In this document: positions 11,243 through 21,291 of the stretch, in pieces
How positions within the stretch are numbered: position 1 is the stretch's first letter
Layout: every line of letters starts with the position of its first letter
Assembly: GCA_001304855.1 (NCBI GenBank)
Contig: BBZN01000007.1
Coordinates: 1-64,000 of the forward strand
DNA from: Clostridia bacterium UC5.1-1D2
GTDB taxonomy: Bacteria > Bacillota > Clostridia > Lachnospirales > Lachnospiraceae
Direction of reading: 5' to 3'
DNA length: 64,000 nt
Notes under the pieces: generated by a model
Databases searched by the model: none
Seen by the model: the letters and a program-made list of their open reading frames with translations, nothing else
What the model was told of the DNA's origin: nothing
Translations under genes and position numbers: made by a program

Positions 11243-11647
11243 TCACCATTTTACAATATCTTTATCTATGATGGGGCTTACAAGTTCATAATCTCGTTCA
11301 ATTGGCTTCAGGAAGGATTTGTACTCTTCAAAGCTGCTTGCCTTATGTTCCCGGCCGTCCGCTCTCTCGTTCTTTCCCAACGGATATGAAATTTTTATAT
11401 TATATTTTAAGTGGATATCAATTATGTAAAGCGACGGAATCGACTCCACATCCGATATATAGTCACTTTCCCTCTCTTTCATATAAATGACATAGTAATT
11501 ATTTCCATCCTTTTCTTTTCCCTGAGCCACATACCTGCTTTGGATTCCTCCTTCATATTCGCGAACTGCCTCTTGCTCCTCCATTTTTTCAATTGACAGG
11601 CTTTGGTCTTTACAAGCTGTTAGGAAGTATGTCATGCACAGAATCAT
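11243..11647 (-). CDS. Small lipoprotein, T7SS cargo island
   Basis: 134-residue secreted lipoprotein of unknown family. A short hydrophobic leader ends in a lipobox FLTAC at residues 8-12. The frame stays open upstream through K-R-K-V-I-R-R-K, a typical basic signal-peptide start, and a good AAAGGAG site lies just before it, but that position reads ATA instead of ATG; a base error may hide the true start near 11686. Lies between the duplicated lipoproteins and the EsaB-like gene. By position it is a candidate immunity protein for the LXG effector; no sequence feature proves this. Confidence 0.6.
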   Translation of the reverse strand: MILCMTYFLTACKDQSLSIEKMEEQEAVREYEGGIQSRYVAQGKEKDGNNYYVIYMKERESDYISDVESIPSLYIIDIHLKYNIKISYPLGKNERADGREHKASSFEEYKSFLKPIERDYELVSPIIDKDIVKW

Positions 11648-11744
11648 TACTGTCAGCTTTCTTCGGATAACCTTGCGTTTTATCTCCTTTTATTGCGCTC
11701 TATTATCTGGACAGTTCTTAGAGCATGCTTTCTATCTATACTGC

Positions 11745-12762
11745 CTATTTTGTAACTTCTTCCTGCTGCTCCATGTGCTCATAATAATCCCTCTGGATCT
11801 CTTCGTATTCTTCTTTGGTAATATAATGTATCTGGCCGTTCTTTCCGTAGCTGCCGTAATAGCCGTTCCTTTCGGGCTTTAGCGCGCTAAAATCCAGCCG
11901 TTCCCCCTCCTCCATAATCAAGGACAGCGCTTCCAGGTCGTTCGTCTGGGGATACAGATAGATATCGGCATACAGCCCTTCTTCCCGGCTTACGTTTTTT
12001 AGTTCGGGAAACAGGCTGTATAGTTTTTCATTTCTTTTTTGGCAGTCTGCTGGTGGGTATGCTTATATAACTGGTGTCTTTTATTATTTCAGAATTGCGT
12101 ACAAAGATACCCTCATAATTATTTGCCCTCAATATCAGTGTGCCTGCTAATAATCTTAGGTTCTCGCTGTGCCCTCTATGCAGGGGCTTATCTTCTTTCT
12201 CAATCGGCGCCACCTTCTCATTTTCAATGTCAATCCAGATATCTTTGAATTCCGCTCTTACATCCGCTTCTATTTCCTGCCTTGTCAGTTTCCTTTCCAT
12301 ACTTTTCGTCAGATAATATTTCCCCTCATGTTCTCCTACACTGACCCCGGCCCCGTATATCTGCCATTCCTCCATATAAGGGGACAAAAGAGCCAGCATA
12401 TCCAGCGTTTTTACCTTTTCAAGGGTATGTATATCGAAAATATTCAGTGTATACTTATCTACCTCATATATTCTGTATCCTCTGTCTTTTATATGGTATC
12501 TCCTACCTGTGTAGGAAGATCGTTTTATAAAATATTTGTCTGGTATGACTAATGGCTCTAGATCACGATACATGATGTCCTTATGCCGAATTATACAAAA
12601 ATTCCCTTTTTTGCTTGAATGATAGGTGTCCATATCCAGCAGATCCTTATTATTATCATAAACCACTTCTTCCACTTCTGTTTCCAGGATTTCTTCTTTT
12701 TGGCAGCCTGTGCCTGCAATCACTACAAGCATAATTAATATTAAGCTTTTTAAGCGGTGCAT
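11745..12762 (-). CDS. Lipoprotein, tandem copy 2 (frameshifted)
   Basis: Second copy of a duplicated lipoprotein of about 335 residues. The signal peptide MHRLKSLILIMLVVIAGTGC ends in a lipobox; the mature part is acidic and has no fold I recognise. An AGGAGGGG ribosome site precedes the ATG. The frame breaks near 12030, where this copy has one more A than copy 1 in the AAAAAAGAAATG stretch; past it the C terminus continues to a TAG at 11745. Candidate immunity or accessory lipoprotein of the T7SS island, by position only. Confidence 0.7.
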
Positions 12763-12798
12763 CTGTCCCCTCCTATTGATAATGTTTTCACCCTTTTT

Positions 12799-13820
12799 CT
12801 ATTTTTCGTCTATAAATCCTTCTTCCTGCTGCTCCATGTGCTCATAATAATCCCTCTGGATCTCTTCGTATTCTTCTTTGGTAATATAATGTATCTGGCC
12901 GTTCTTTCCGTAGCTGCCGTAATAGCCGTCCCTTTCGGGCTTTAGAGCGTTAAAATCCAGCCGTTCCCCCTCGTCCATAATCAAGGACAGCGCTTCCAGG
13001 TCGTTCGTCTGGGGATGCAGATAGATATAGGCATACAGCCCTTCTTCCCGGCTTACGTTTTTTAGTTCGGGAAACAGGCTGTATAGTTTTTCATTCTTTT
13101 TTGGCAGTCTGCTGGTGGGTATGCTTATATAACTGGTGTCTTTTATTATTTTAGAATTGCGTACAGAGATATCCCCATAATTATTTGCATCCAATATCAG
13201 TGTGCCTGCTAATAATCTTAGGTTCTCGCTGTCCCCTCTCAGGGCTTATCTTCTTTCTCAATCGGCGCCACCTTCTCATTTTCAATGTCAATCCAGATAT
13301 CTTTGAATTCCGCTCTTACATCCTCTTCTATTTCCTGCCTTGTCAATTTCCTTTCCATACTTTTCGTCAGATAATATTTCCCCTCATGGTCTCCTACACC
13401 ATACGCCGTCCCGTATATCTGCCATTCCTCCATATAAGGGGACAAAAGAGCCAGCATATCCAGCGTTTTTACCTTTTCAAGGGTATGTATATCGAAAATA
13501 TTCATTGTATACTTATCTACCTCATATATTCTGTATCTTCTGTCTTTTATATGGTATCTCCTCCCTGCGTAGGAAGAGACTCTCATAAAATATTTATCTG
13601 GTATAACTAATGGCTCTAGATCACTATACACAGCGTCACTATATTGAATTATACAAAAATTCCCTTTTTTGCTTGAATGATAGGTGTCTATATCCAGCAG
13701 CTCCTTATTTTTATCATAAACCACTTCTTCCACTTCTGTTTCCAGGATTTCCTCTTTTTGGCAGCCTGTGCCTGCAATAACTACAAGCATAATTAATATT
13801 AAGCTTTTTAAGCGGTGCAT
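12799..13820 (-). CDS. Lipoprotein, tandem copy 1 (frameshifted)
   Basis: First copy of the duplicated lipoprotein, nearly identical to copy 2 over its whole length, including the MHRLKSL signal peptide and GTGC lipobox. It is broken near 13235: relative to copy 2 it lacks four bases in the stretch encoding KPLHRGHSEN, producing a stop after DKP. The C-terminal third continues in another frame to 12799. Its start overlaps the end of the 13808-14293 gene by 13 bases, linking it to the effector genes upstream. Confidence 0.7.
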
Positions 13821-14293
13821 CTGTCCCCTCCTATTGATTCTGAAATAAATTCTGGATATTTTAATTTATTTCCACATGGCTTTTCTTTATCTTCTTCTTT
13901 ATCTTCATCTTCATCTGGATATAATTTCTCATAAGCCTCTTCAATGCTTTCCACCGCTCTCACAAACTGGTTTATATCCATCTCCATGATTTCCCCTCCT
14001 TCAAATAAAATTTTCACTGCTTCACTATACTTTTTTTTGGTTTCCAGTCGGGCTTTCAGCTTCTTTAGCAATTTTTTCCGTTCTTCCCGCACTTCTAGCT
14101 CCTTGCTTACAATACTTTCCAGCCCCTGCTCCTCCCATTTTCTCAGTTCAGTCAGAGCGTCTCCATTGTAATAGCCTGCGTTTACAGTTTCTGTCAGCGG
14201 CGTATAGGCATTCTTTTCGCTGTCTTCCTCATCTGCCTCCATCTTTTCTAAATTTCCGGCGTCAAAGCTGCTGGTTGCCCCAAACCATTTCAT
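13808..14293 (-). CDS. Small acidic protein coupled to the LXG effector
   Basis: 161-residue, highly charged, mainly helical protein with no signal peptide. A lysine/arginine-rich coiled stretch (about residues 65-90) is followed by an acidic tail (PDEDEDKEEDKEK). Its ATG overlaps the LXG stop codon as ATGA, so translation is coupled. It could be a cytoplasmic immunity protein, a chaperone, or, if the overlap hides an indel, the C-terminal end of the effector itself. I do not recognise the family. Confidence 0.6.
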   Translation of the reverse strand: MKWFGATSSFDAGNLEKMEADEEDSEKNAYTPLTETVNAGYYNGDALTELRKWEEQGLESIVSKELEVREERKKLLKKLKARLETKKKYSEAVKILFEGGEIMEMDINQFVRAVESIEEAYEKLYPDEDEDKEEDKEKPCGNKLKYPEFISESIGGDRCTA

Positions 14294-15995
14294 TCTCTGG
14301 AGGCTCCCTCTTCCTCTATCTGTTTTTCCAAACTTTTTAATTCATTCATGTAATCTATAAGGCCGGCAGACGCGTTTACCGCTGATTTTCCGCCGATTTT
14401 GTAGCTGTCCATGATTTCTTTATTTATTACTCCGCTTTTCTCCAGAAGCCCGAAGGATTTCTCGCCCACTTTGCTGGCGTTTCCGTCAGCGGCTCCGGAG
14501 ATGAGGCCATATACCAGCCCTGCCTCAGGCACATGATCCCCATAATTCCGGTTCCTGTATTTATCATATATTTCATCCACAGGGTTTCTTTCTTCTCTCT
14601 CAGATCCTGTATTGTTTCCTTATAGGTCTGGCTGTCAATGCTGCTGAGGCTCGTATTGACGCTTGTGCTGACCCGCAGGACCCTGCCTTCATGCCACTCT
14701 ATCCCCCTTACGTTATTTCCTGCCGCATAATAGGAGCTGTCCCCTATCCATGCGGTGCTGTATATAGTATCAAACTCAAAACCGCTGCCTTCATGTTCCA
14801 GATTCTGTATCTTGCTGCCATACATCAGACGCATGGAAATGCTTTCTATTCCGCTTTCATAAAAATACTTTGATTCGTAAGACGTTCTCTGTACGGCTCC
14901 CCACAAAGCATTCAGATCTGCAAGCTTTTTTAAGCTTGAGCCAAACTTTTTACGCCCTGTATCGGTGAATATATTTTTACCTGCATATAGCGCTTTTCCT
15001 TCCTCTTCCAAAAGGCAGGAAGTAATATCAAATAAAATCGATACATACTCATAGCCATATGCATCTAGAGCTTGCCCAGTGGGATAGCGGGAATGGTACG
15101 CATCCGTATATAACATATCATTGATTAATTGCTCCAGCTCTTTTATATTTCCCTTATCTGCCAGCATTCTGGTGTACTCTGTGAGAAAGAATTTGGCCTC
15201 CAGCGACAATTTATCCGGGTTCACTTGAAATGCTTTAAGATACCGCTCATTTATTATGTCCGCAAAAAAAGCCCTGTCCTCTTCTGTTTCCAGGCACTCA
15301 TGTCTGGCTTTTAATTCATAAGCTTCTAAGCCCAGCTTTTTCATTCGCTCAATTTCACGGTCCGAAATTCCTAAATCCTTCAGGTATTTTTCACCTATTG
15401 CGTTTTGCATTTCCAATAGCCAGCTATTGTTTACAGAAGAAAAGGAAACAGCGCCCGTCTCAGGATCCGAGGATATACCCTTTAATTCCGTATCCGCTCT
15501 GCCCAGGATTTCCTGCAGGCGCAGCGCCTCCGTATAAAGACCTTTTGTTGCATTCAGAAAATCCTGCATATCCCTCAGCTTTCCCCTAATCTCCCTTATC
15601 ATGTTTCTATAGCGGGCAATCCGGTAACTGCTTGGATGTTCCCTGTCGTATTCACGGTCAAGACGCCGGATATAATCCTCCAGCTCCCATTCCAGTTTAT
15701 CCTGATCCAGGCACAGGACTTTCGGCAGCCTGTTAACAGCCTGTTCATACGCTGCCGTTGCGTTTTTATGTTCCTCTATCCATAAACGGAAGGTCTTCAT
15801 CAGCGGCATTTGAACCTCGCTCATATAGCTGCGCACGCTGTCCCAGGCAATGCCCATCAAAAACAGGCGGTTTTCCCCTGCCCGGCCCAACAGCTGATAC
15901 CCATTGGCAGCATTTAAATCTAATTTTTCCAATTGCCGCTGCATATGCTTTGTTTTCTGCTTCATCTGCTGCGGATACATTATGACTCCTGACAT
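14290..15995 (-). CDS. LXG-domain T7SS effector (one frameshift)
   Basis: Predicted polymorphic effector of about 565 residues exported by the T7SS. The N-terminal 200 residues are a helical LXG-type domain; the hallmark is GIAWDSVRSYMSEVQMPLM, matching the GxAxDSIRxYFxEVHxPLL pattern of LXG proteins as I know it. The central part is helical with charged repeats; the C-terminal segment (14290-14580) has Gly/Ala-rich helices (GLVYGLISGAADGNASKVG) that could insert into membranes. No catalytic toxin motif is seen. Frame shifts near 14590. Start 15995 has GGAGGAGAAG upstream; 15980 is an alternative. Confidence 0.7.
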
Positions 15996-16352
15996 AAGAA
16001 CTTCTCCTCCGATAAGTCTCTGCCGGCTTCGCGGCGCTCTTCTTCGCATTCCTGTTCCATTCTGTAAACACGGAGGCGCTCCTCTTTTAATTCCTCCTCT
16101 CCGGGAAAGCGCTTTCTGTTCTTCATTGATAAAGTCGCCCAGTTCGCAGCGGAGTCTTCCGATTTCTTCACACTCTCCCCACATTTCCGTCAGATTCTCA
16201 AGGGAGCGTTTTTCCTCATTCCATATCATCCGGCTTTCTTCCCGTTCTTTCTCGAAACGCTTCTTGTTGATTTCGCAGGCCTCTCTCTTTTCCTCCAGCA
16301 TCTGCATTTTTAAGTTGTACTTATAGTACAGCTCTCCCTGGTCATCTTTCAT
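15980..16352 (-). CDS. Coiled-coil LXG-partner-like protein (one frameshift)
   Basis: About 120 residues, almost entirely charged and helical (Glu/Arg/Lys-rich), typical of the small helical partner proteins encoded just before LXG effectors. The N-terminal part reads MKDDQGELYYKYNLKMQM and the C-terminal part LKEERLRVYRMEQECEEERR; they are in different frames, joined near 16105. The stop overlaps the LXG gene start region. Function as a targeting partner of the effector is inferred from gene order and composition. Confidence 0.6.
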
Positions 16353-16377
16353 ATCGCTTCTCACATCCTTAAGAATA

Positions 16378-16728
16378 TTAATTTTTGTATCGCTCCATAA
16401 ACATTTTCAAGTTATCCGTTCCATTTAAAGTCCCGTCGCCGGGCCACGTCAAATCCGGGATAAGCTGGTTGGAAATCCCTGCTCTTTTGTCCGCATCATC
16501 CAGCTTCTCACTAACATGTCTGATAAACCCTGCAGCCCGATTCAAATGTTCCTGAAATGATTTTGTAATCTCTATTCCTGCCTTATAAGACCGGCAGCAT
16601 CTGTCATTTACCTCTATGCCCACTCCGGCATAAGTTCCATCAGGATACAGAAAAAATTCCTGTGCCGTACTCTCTATGTCTGCTGCAATCGATTCCGCTA
16701 ATTCTGTATGATTCATTATGAATGGCAT
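16378..16728 (-). CDS. Small helical T7SS-associated protein
   Basis: 116-residue soluble protein, largely helical, without signal peptide or a clear WXG motif. It lies between the WXG100 gene and the coiled-coil protein, where LXG loci usually carry a second small helical partner. The start at 16728 (MPFIMNHTEL) is chosen because GAGGGG lies 8 bases upstream; an ATG two codons earlier is too close to that site. Role as effector partner is inferred from context. Confidence 0.55.
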   Translation of the reverse strand: MPFIMNHTELAESIAADIESTAQEFFLYPDGTYAGVGIEVNDRCCRSYKAGIEITKSFQEHLNRAAGFIRHVSEKLDDADKRAGISNQLIPDLTWPGDGTLNGTDNLKMFMERYKN

Positions 16729-16808
16729 AAACATTCCCCCTCATATCCCTGTCAGCTATACGCTAAAACAAGGGATGTGAGCGCTTCTTCACATCCCTAT
16801 GATCAAAA

Positions 16809-17108
16809 TTACATGCTGCCGGTATTCGCCTTGGCCGCTTCCCGATCTGCCTCTTCATAGAAGTTTGCATTTGCAACTAATCCGTTGGCGATATCGTCAA
16901 TAAGAGTCTCAATTGCCTGGAAGCTGGGAGCCAGCTGCTGATAGCGTCTTATGTACGCCTCGGAACCTGATCCCTGCCATAACTCAGGTAATTCACTGTT
17001 GATTACCATGTCCAGGTATTTTCTCATATCCTGATACTTTTCTTTTCCGGTACTTCGGAAGTTTGCCGCCTTTCCTTTTACGTCCTCGCTTTTAATTCCA
17101 ATGTTCAT
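16809..17108 (-). CDS. esxA: WXG100-family secreted protein (EsxA-like)
   Basis: 99-residue ESAT-6/WXG100 protein, a substrate and structural part of the T7SS. The turn between its two helices carries Trp44-Gln45-Gly46 in ELWQGSGSEAY, and it ends in a helical tail with YEEADREAAKAN, fitting the YxxxD/E export signal. It has no signal peptide. A strong GGAGGAAG ribosome site is present. Placed second in the operon, after esaA, as in Bacillus and Staphylococcus loci. Confidence 0.93.
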   Translation of the reverse strand: MNIGIKSEDVKGKAANFRSTGKEKYQDMRKYLDMVINSELPELWQGSGSEAYIRRYQQLAPSFQAIETLIDDIANGLVANANFYEEADREAAKANTGSM

Positions 17109-17156
17109 GTTCTTCCTCCTTAAAATTATCTATCTATAATATCGCCTTAGGCGTTA

Positions 17157-19540
17157 TTACTCTTCCAATGCATCCTGCAGCTGTTTATTTTTCTTTTTCA
17201 GATGGATCGTATAGGCCGTCATAACTATAACAAACAATGCCAGAATACCTGACAGCCATTCCGCCTTAAAATCCACTTCCCTCCCATATGCAGACAACAC
17301 CTTTTTCTTTACCATCTTTTCCTGCAGCATAATCGGCTTTGCCATTACATCATAGGTATCGGCAGCGGCTACGCTTCCGTTCCTGGTATAAGGAAGTTTC
17401 CTGGTAAAGCTGGACAGCAGGTTTTCATTTTCCTGATTCACCATCCTCCGGTTCTCTTTTGCAGTGGTTAAGGCGCCGTCTATGTTCTGGGCCGTTCCTT
17501 CATAGGATTTGTCCATGCTCTCCTGTAACGAATTGATACTGTCATAGTGCTTTTCTTCCAGCTCCTGTATATAGTTCTGGTCTGCCTCTGTTTTTTTATT
17601 TACCCTGTCTTCTATCTGAAAAACACCGGATTGAATCCTGGACTGTATCTCACTCAGGCCTGCTTCCTCTGAGGAAGGCAGTGGACTATAATGCTCCAGC
17701 TCCTGAGTGTACTCATCATAAGTTCCCTCGAATTCATCCAGCTCCTTACCCAGCAGCTCCTGAAGATATATCTCCTGCGCCTCCAGTTTTTTAATAAAAA
17801 AATCATCAAATTTTTGATTGAACAATTCCACGGAAACCACAGCTCCATTGTTCAGCCTGTCAATCTGCCTGCTGCAAAAATCAACAGTCTGAAGACTGAC
17901 CTCGTCCAGGGCTCCGTCTATATTTCCCTTGTAGGAGGGCATAGAATCCAGAAAATCCCGTATATAGTCGTCTGCATCCGGATTCCCTGAAACAGGCGAC
18001 GCATTGCTGGCCGAAGCACGATTGGACGGATAACCTCCTCATCCCTGTATGTCTGCCACAAGATCCATCTGATTTCATTCAGACAATCCTCCTCTATATA
18101 CAAATCCTCCAATTCTTCTTCCAGCTTTTCGTAAACTCCGTCCATTGACAGCATAACCATATTGTAATCTCTCTCTGCCAGCCAATCCCGATCCGCCTCT
18201 GAGGGGGTTGCTCCGGCTGCTTTAGAAGTTTCCTCAGATGTTTGACGGCAGAAGTCAGACCGCCTTTTGGCAGCGGCAGAAGGCGTGGCGCTGGAGGGCG
18301 TGGCGTCGGGAAGTCCGGCAGACTCCGGGGAAGCCTCTCTGGAATGTGATGACTTCTTAAAAAGCGATATGTCAGATGAAGTTTTACCTTTTGAACCTTT
18401 GGCCTGTGAGGGTGTGGAAGGGGCCGCCTCCGGCGGAGCTGCAAGCATAGAATAATCAAAAGACTGCCTCCACCCTTCAAGCCTCAGATTATACTCCTCC
18501 CTTTGACGTTCATGTTCTTTTCCAATACCGTCCAACCATGTGTTTAATCCTTCCTCCGCATCGGAAGGAGTGGCGGCATCTGAGGAGCTTGCAACCGGAT
18601 CCCTTCTTGCAATCCATTGAAATGCATCTGCTGACACTGCCCGTTCCTCCTCCAATGCGCGGTTGTGATCAGCCAATTCCTCCAGAAGCGATGTCAGCCC
18701 TTCTTTGTATAAAACGGTTCCCTCCTCTGTCTCTAAAAGAGAAATCTGCTCTATGGTTGTATGAAAGCCCTCCATTGCTTCCGTAACAATCTTTCCCTTA
18801 TCCAGGATTTCTTCCAGGTCCTGCCGGGCCCATGAAATATAGGTATTATACTCCTCGTTAAGTTCGTCAACAGCGTCGCCGACATTTTTATATCCCTTCC
18901 CCAAATCTATATACACAGGCTCCTCTCCTGCCATCTGCAGCTCCACAAATTCCAGCGGTTGCAGCAATTGTTCCAATGTAATAGCGTTGAGACTTTCTAA
19001 ATCCTTTTTATCATTCTCCAGTATGATTCCGGCATTGTTCTGCCCACTATGGAACTCTTCCAAAATCGAATAAAGGTATAAATAGCTGATATCCGTATTC
19101 AGAGTGGTTTCAAAGCCCTTTATGTCATAGATAATATTTAACGCTATTTCATCCTGTAAATTAGGGTTAATCCCATACTCCAGAATACTTTTTTGGGGAA
19201 CCGTGTTGATACTCCATACATTTTCGGAAAAATCCGAAGGTATGATAATATATGCCGCATATTTCCCCCTCTCAATTCCGGACCGGGCGTCTTCAAGGCT
19301 GGCGCTGTAAAAATTACTGCCGGTAAACCGAACCATCTCTGTGCCGTAATTCACCGCCTTCTCATCAAGTTCAATTCCCTGATCCATATTTACAACCGCT
19401 ATTGCCTGAATACTGTCTTTTACGACGGCAGCCCCTTTGGACAGCTTCCTTCCGATTCCAATCCCCAGCTGCAATACGGTAAATAAACACAACGCCAGCG
19501 CCCCGATGATCCATATACTTTTTTTCATGTGTGACTTCAT
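17157..19540 (-). CDS. esaA: T7SSb membrane protein EsaA/YueB (one frameshift)
   Basis: Large EsaA-type component of about 790 residues. It has an N-terminal membrane helix (KSIWIIGALALCLFTVLQLGI), a long extracytoplasmic coiled region with Ser/Ala/Thr/Pro-rich linkers around residues 330-440, and a C-terminal helix (WLSGILALFVIVMTAYTIHL) followed by a short basic tail. In the EsaA family the ectodomain projects through the wall. The frame changes near 18020, joining RDEEVIRP to SNRASASNASPVSGN. First gene of the T7SS operon; the start could also be MKKSIW at 19528. Confidence 0.85.
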
Positions 19541-19741
19541 ATTTTTTATGGATGCTCTCCCTTCCGGTAAGTTTATCTTTCATCTTTGTTATTATTTTAA
19601 CATATACAGTGTAACAGAAGTGTAAAAAAAGTGCTACCAAAGTGTGAAAAACTTTTTGAGGCATCCACATACTGCCTGTGACTATAAAACCGGGAGCCGC
19701 GGGACGCAGGGATAGAGATAAGGAAAACATATTAAGAATCC

Positions 19742-19960
19742 AAAAAAGAATCCCGCTGGCGGGATTCTCCGCCTGTGGCGGGTCGCTTTGGCGACATGAT
19801 TCCTTACCGCCACAGTGCGATCCTCGCGGAGCGTTTTTTGTTTCATAGGACGCACTTTCCTGTGAAACAAAAATATGGCTCCGGCGCCTTAAGGACGCCT
19901 GCCCATAAAATAGGTTGAGCCGGCAGGAAAGGCATGCTTCCAATCCCGCCGGCTTAGTTG
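19742..19960. repeat. Dense hairpin cluster upstream of the T7SS operon
   Basis: A 220-base noncoding stretch packed with inverted repeats. GAATCCCGC-TG-GCGGGATTC (19748-19767) is perfect and is followed on the minus strand by TTTTTT, a terminator for leftward transcription. CCGCC-TGT-GGCGG lies just after. TTTTTGTTTCATAGGA (19835-19850) pairs with 19858-19873 with one mismatch and looks like a two-way terminator. A GGCG/CGCC hairpin lies near 19880-19897 and a GCCGGC pair at about 19918-19955. No convincing gene is present between 19541 and 20220. Confidence 0.65.
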
Positions 19961-20124
19961 TTCAAATCTATGTTGAAAAGCTCTGACTGCTTGTTTATGT
20001 AATAGAGTATACAAAAGATTTGTGTCCTAAGTTTGTCCAGAGACTAAACAGTTTCTAAAGAGCTTTAAGAAATTATAACGCAAACCTTTAAAGAAACTTT
20101 TTAAATTCTTATGGCCTGTTTCTA

Positions 20125-20180
20125 TTGACATATAATATTATATACTGTATAGTATTCATATATTATACGACATATAATAT
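20125..20180 (+). promoter_or_regulatory. padR operon promoter with palindromic operator
   Basis: TTGACA at 20125-20130, a 17-base spacer and TATAGT at 20148-20153 form a strong sigma-A promoter. Just downstream ATATTATA-CGACA-TATAATAT (20160-20180) is a perfect inverted repeat placed around the start of transcription. This is the position expected for an autoregulatory PadR site; the protein-operator link is inferred. Confidence 0.7.
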
Positions 20181-20220
20181 AGTACAATCAATTATATCAA
20201 CAGAGAACAGAGGGGTGCTT

Positions 20221-20540
20221 ATGATATTTAACACAGGCTCCGCACTGCTGGATGCCATCGTGCTGGCAGTGGTTTCCAAGGATGCGGAGGGAACCTACGG
20301 ATACAAAATTACCCAGGATGTGCGTCAGGCTATTGACATCTCCGAATCAACCTATATCCGGTGCTGCGCCGTCTGCAGAAGGAGGACTGCCTGGAGGTAT
20401 ACGACCTGGCTATCGACGGCAGAAACCGCAGATACTATAAAATTACGGAGGCCGGACGTGTACAGCTGAATCTGTACCGGGGCGAATGGGCATCCTATTC
20501 ACAAAAGATATCCCGGATATTTAAGGAGGCGAAACTATGA
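20221..20540 (+). CDS. PadR-family transcriptional regulator (one frameshift)
   Basis: About 106-residue PadR winged-helix repressor. The visible start is MIFNTGSALLDAIVLAVV and GTYGYKITQ, as in the short PadR-s2 group next to DUF1700. A missing base near 20351 breaks STLYPVLRRL; the rest continues in another frame (LEVYDLAIDGRNRRYYKIT, then a C-terminal helix) to a TGA at 20540. The stop overlaps the next ATG as ATGA. It probably represses this operon through the palindrome just upstream. Confidence 0.85.
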
Positions 20541-21291
20541 CCAGGGACGAGTATATGAAAGAGCTTGAATATCTGCTGCAGGATATTCAGGATGAAGATA
20601 AGGAGGACGCCCTCCAGTATTATCGGGATTATTTTGATGAGGCAGGGCCTCAGAAGGAGGAGGAGATTATAGATGAACTGGGAAGCCTGAGCGTATTGCT
20701 TCCATGATTCGCTGTGACATAGCGGGGCATCTGGAACGGGGCGGAGAATTTACGGAGAACGGTTACCAGGATGAACGCTTCCGGGACCCTAATTTTCAAC
20801 TGGCAAGGCGTTATGATCTGCCGGAGGAACAGGGAGGGACAGAGGCGGGACGGCAGGATTATGGCGGACCGGCAGGACAGACTCAGGAAAACCGCCGGAA
20901 GGCGTCTCCCAGAACCAGCGGCCCCTTAAAGGTAATTCTCTGGGTTATTCTTATTCTTGCAGCCTCCCCTTTTCTAATCGGCCTGGGCGGCGGCCTTTTG
21001 GGCATTGCGGCAGGCGCCGGAGGCATTCTCATTGCCATTATGGCTGTGACCGGCGTAATGACCGTGGCCATGGCGGCCACAGGAATCGTCATGATACCGG
21101 TGGGTATCATAACAATTTTTTCCCACCCCCTGGACGGTATCATGACAGCCGGCACAGGGCTGGCGTTTATGGGACTGGGCTTCCTGTTTTTGGCTCTCTC
21201 CGTCCTGTTTTACGGAAGATTTCTTCCATGGCTGTTCAGAGTAATCATTGACGGAATCAGCCGTCTTTTCCACAGAGGGAGGTGCGCATAA
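20537..21291 (+). CDS. DUF1700 membrane protein (one frameshift)
   Basis: DUF1700/HAAS-type protein of about 250 residues. The N terminus MTRDEYMKELEYLL with YYRDYFDEAG is the typical DUF1700 signature. A missing C near 20680 (in GSPERIASMI) changes frame; the rest carries four membrane helices (about 20930-21280). Such proteins accompany PadR regulators and DUF4097 proteins in Firmicutes envelope-stress operons; biochemical role unknown. Stop and next start overlap as TAATG. Confidence 0.8.

Larger units (their letters stand above)
11745..13820 (-). repeat. Tandem gene duplication of about 1.0 kb
   Basis: Two direct copies, 12799-13820 and 11745-12762, with long identical stretches. They differ by scattered substitutions, a four-base deletion in the first copy and a one-base insertion in the second. 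The divergence is mostly substitution within coding sequence, suggesting that both copies were translated until recently or that the indels are sequence errors. Confidence 0.9.

Noticed and set aside
19371-19943. 190-codon leftward open frame across the T7SS upstream gap
   Set aside because: It overlaps the esaA start in another frame and crosses several hairpins; composition is not protein-like.
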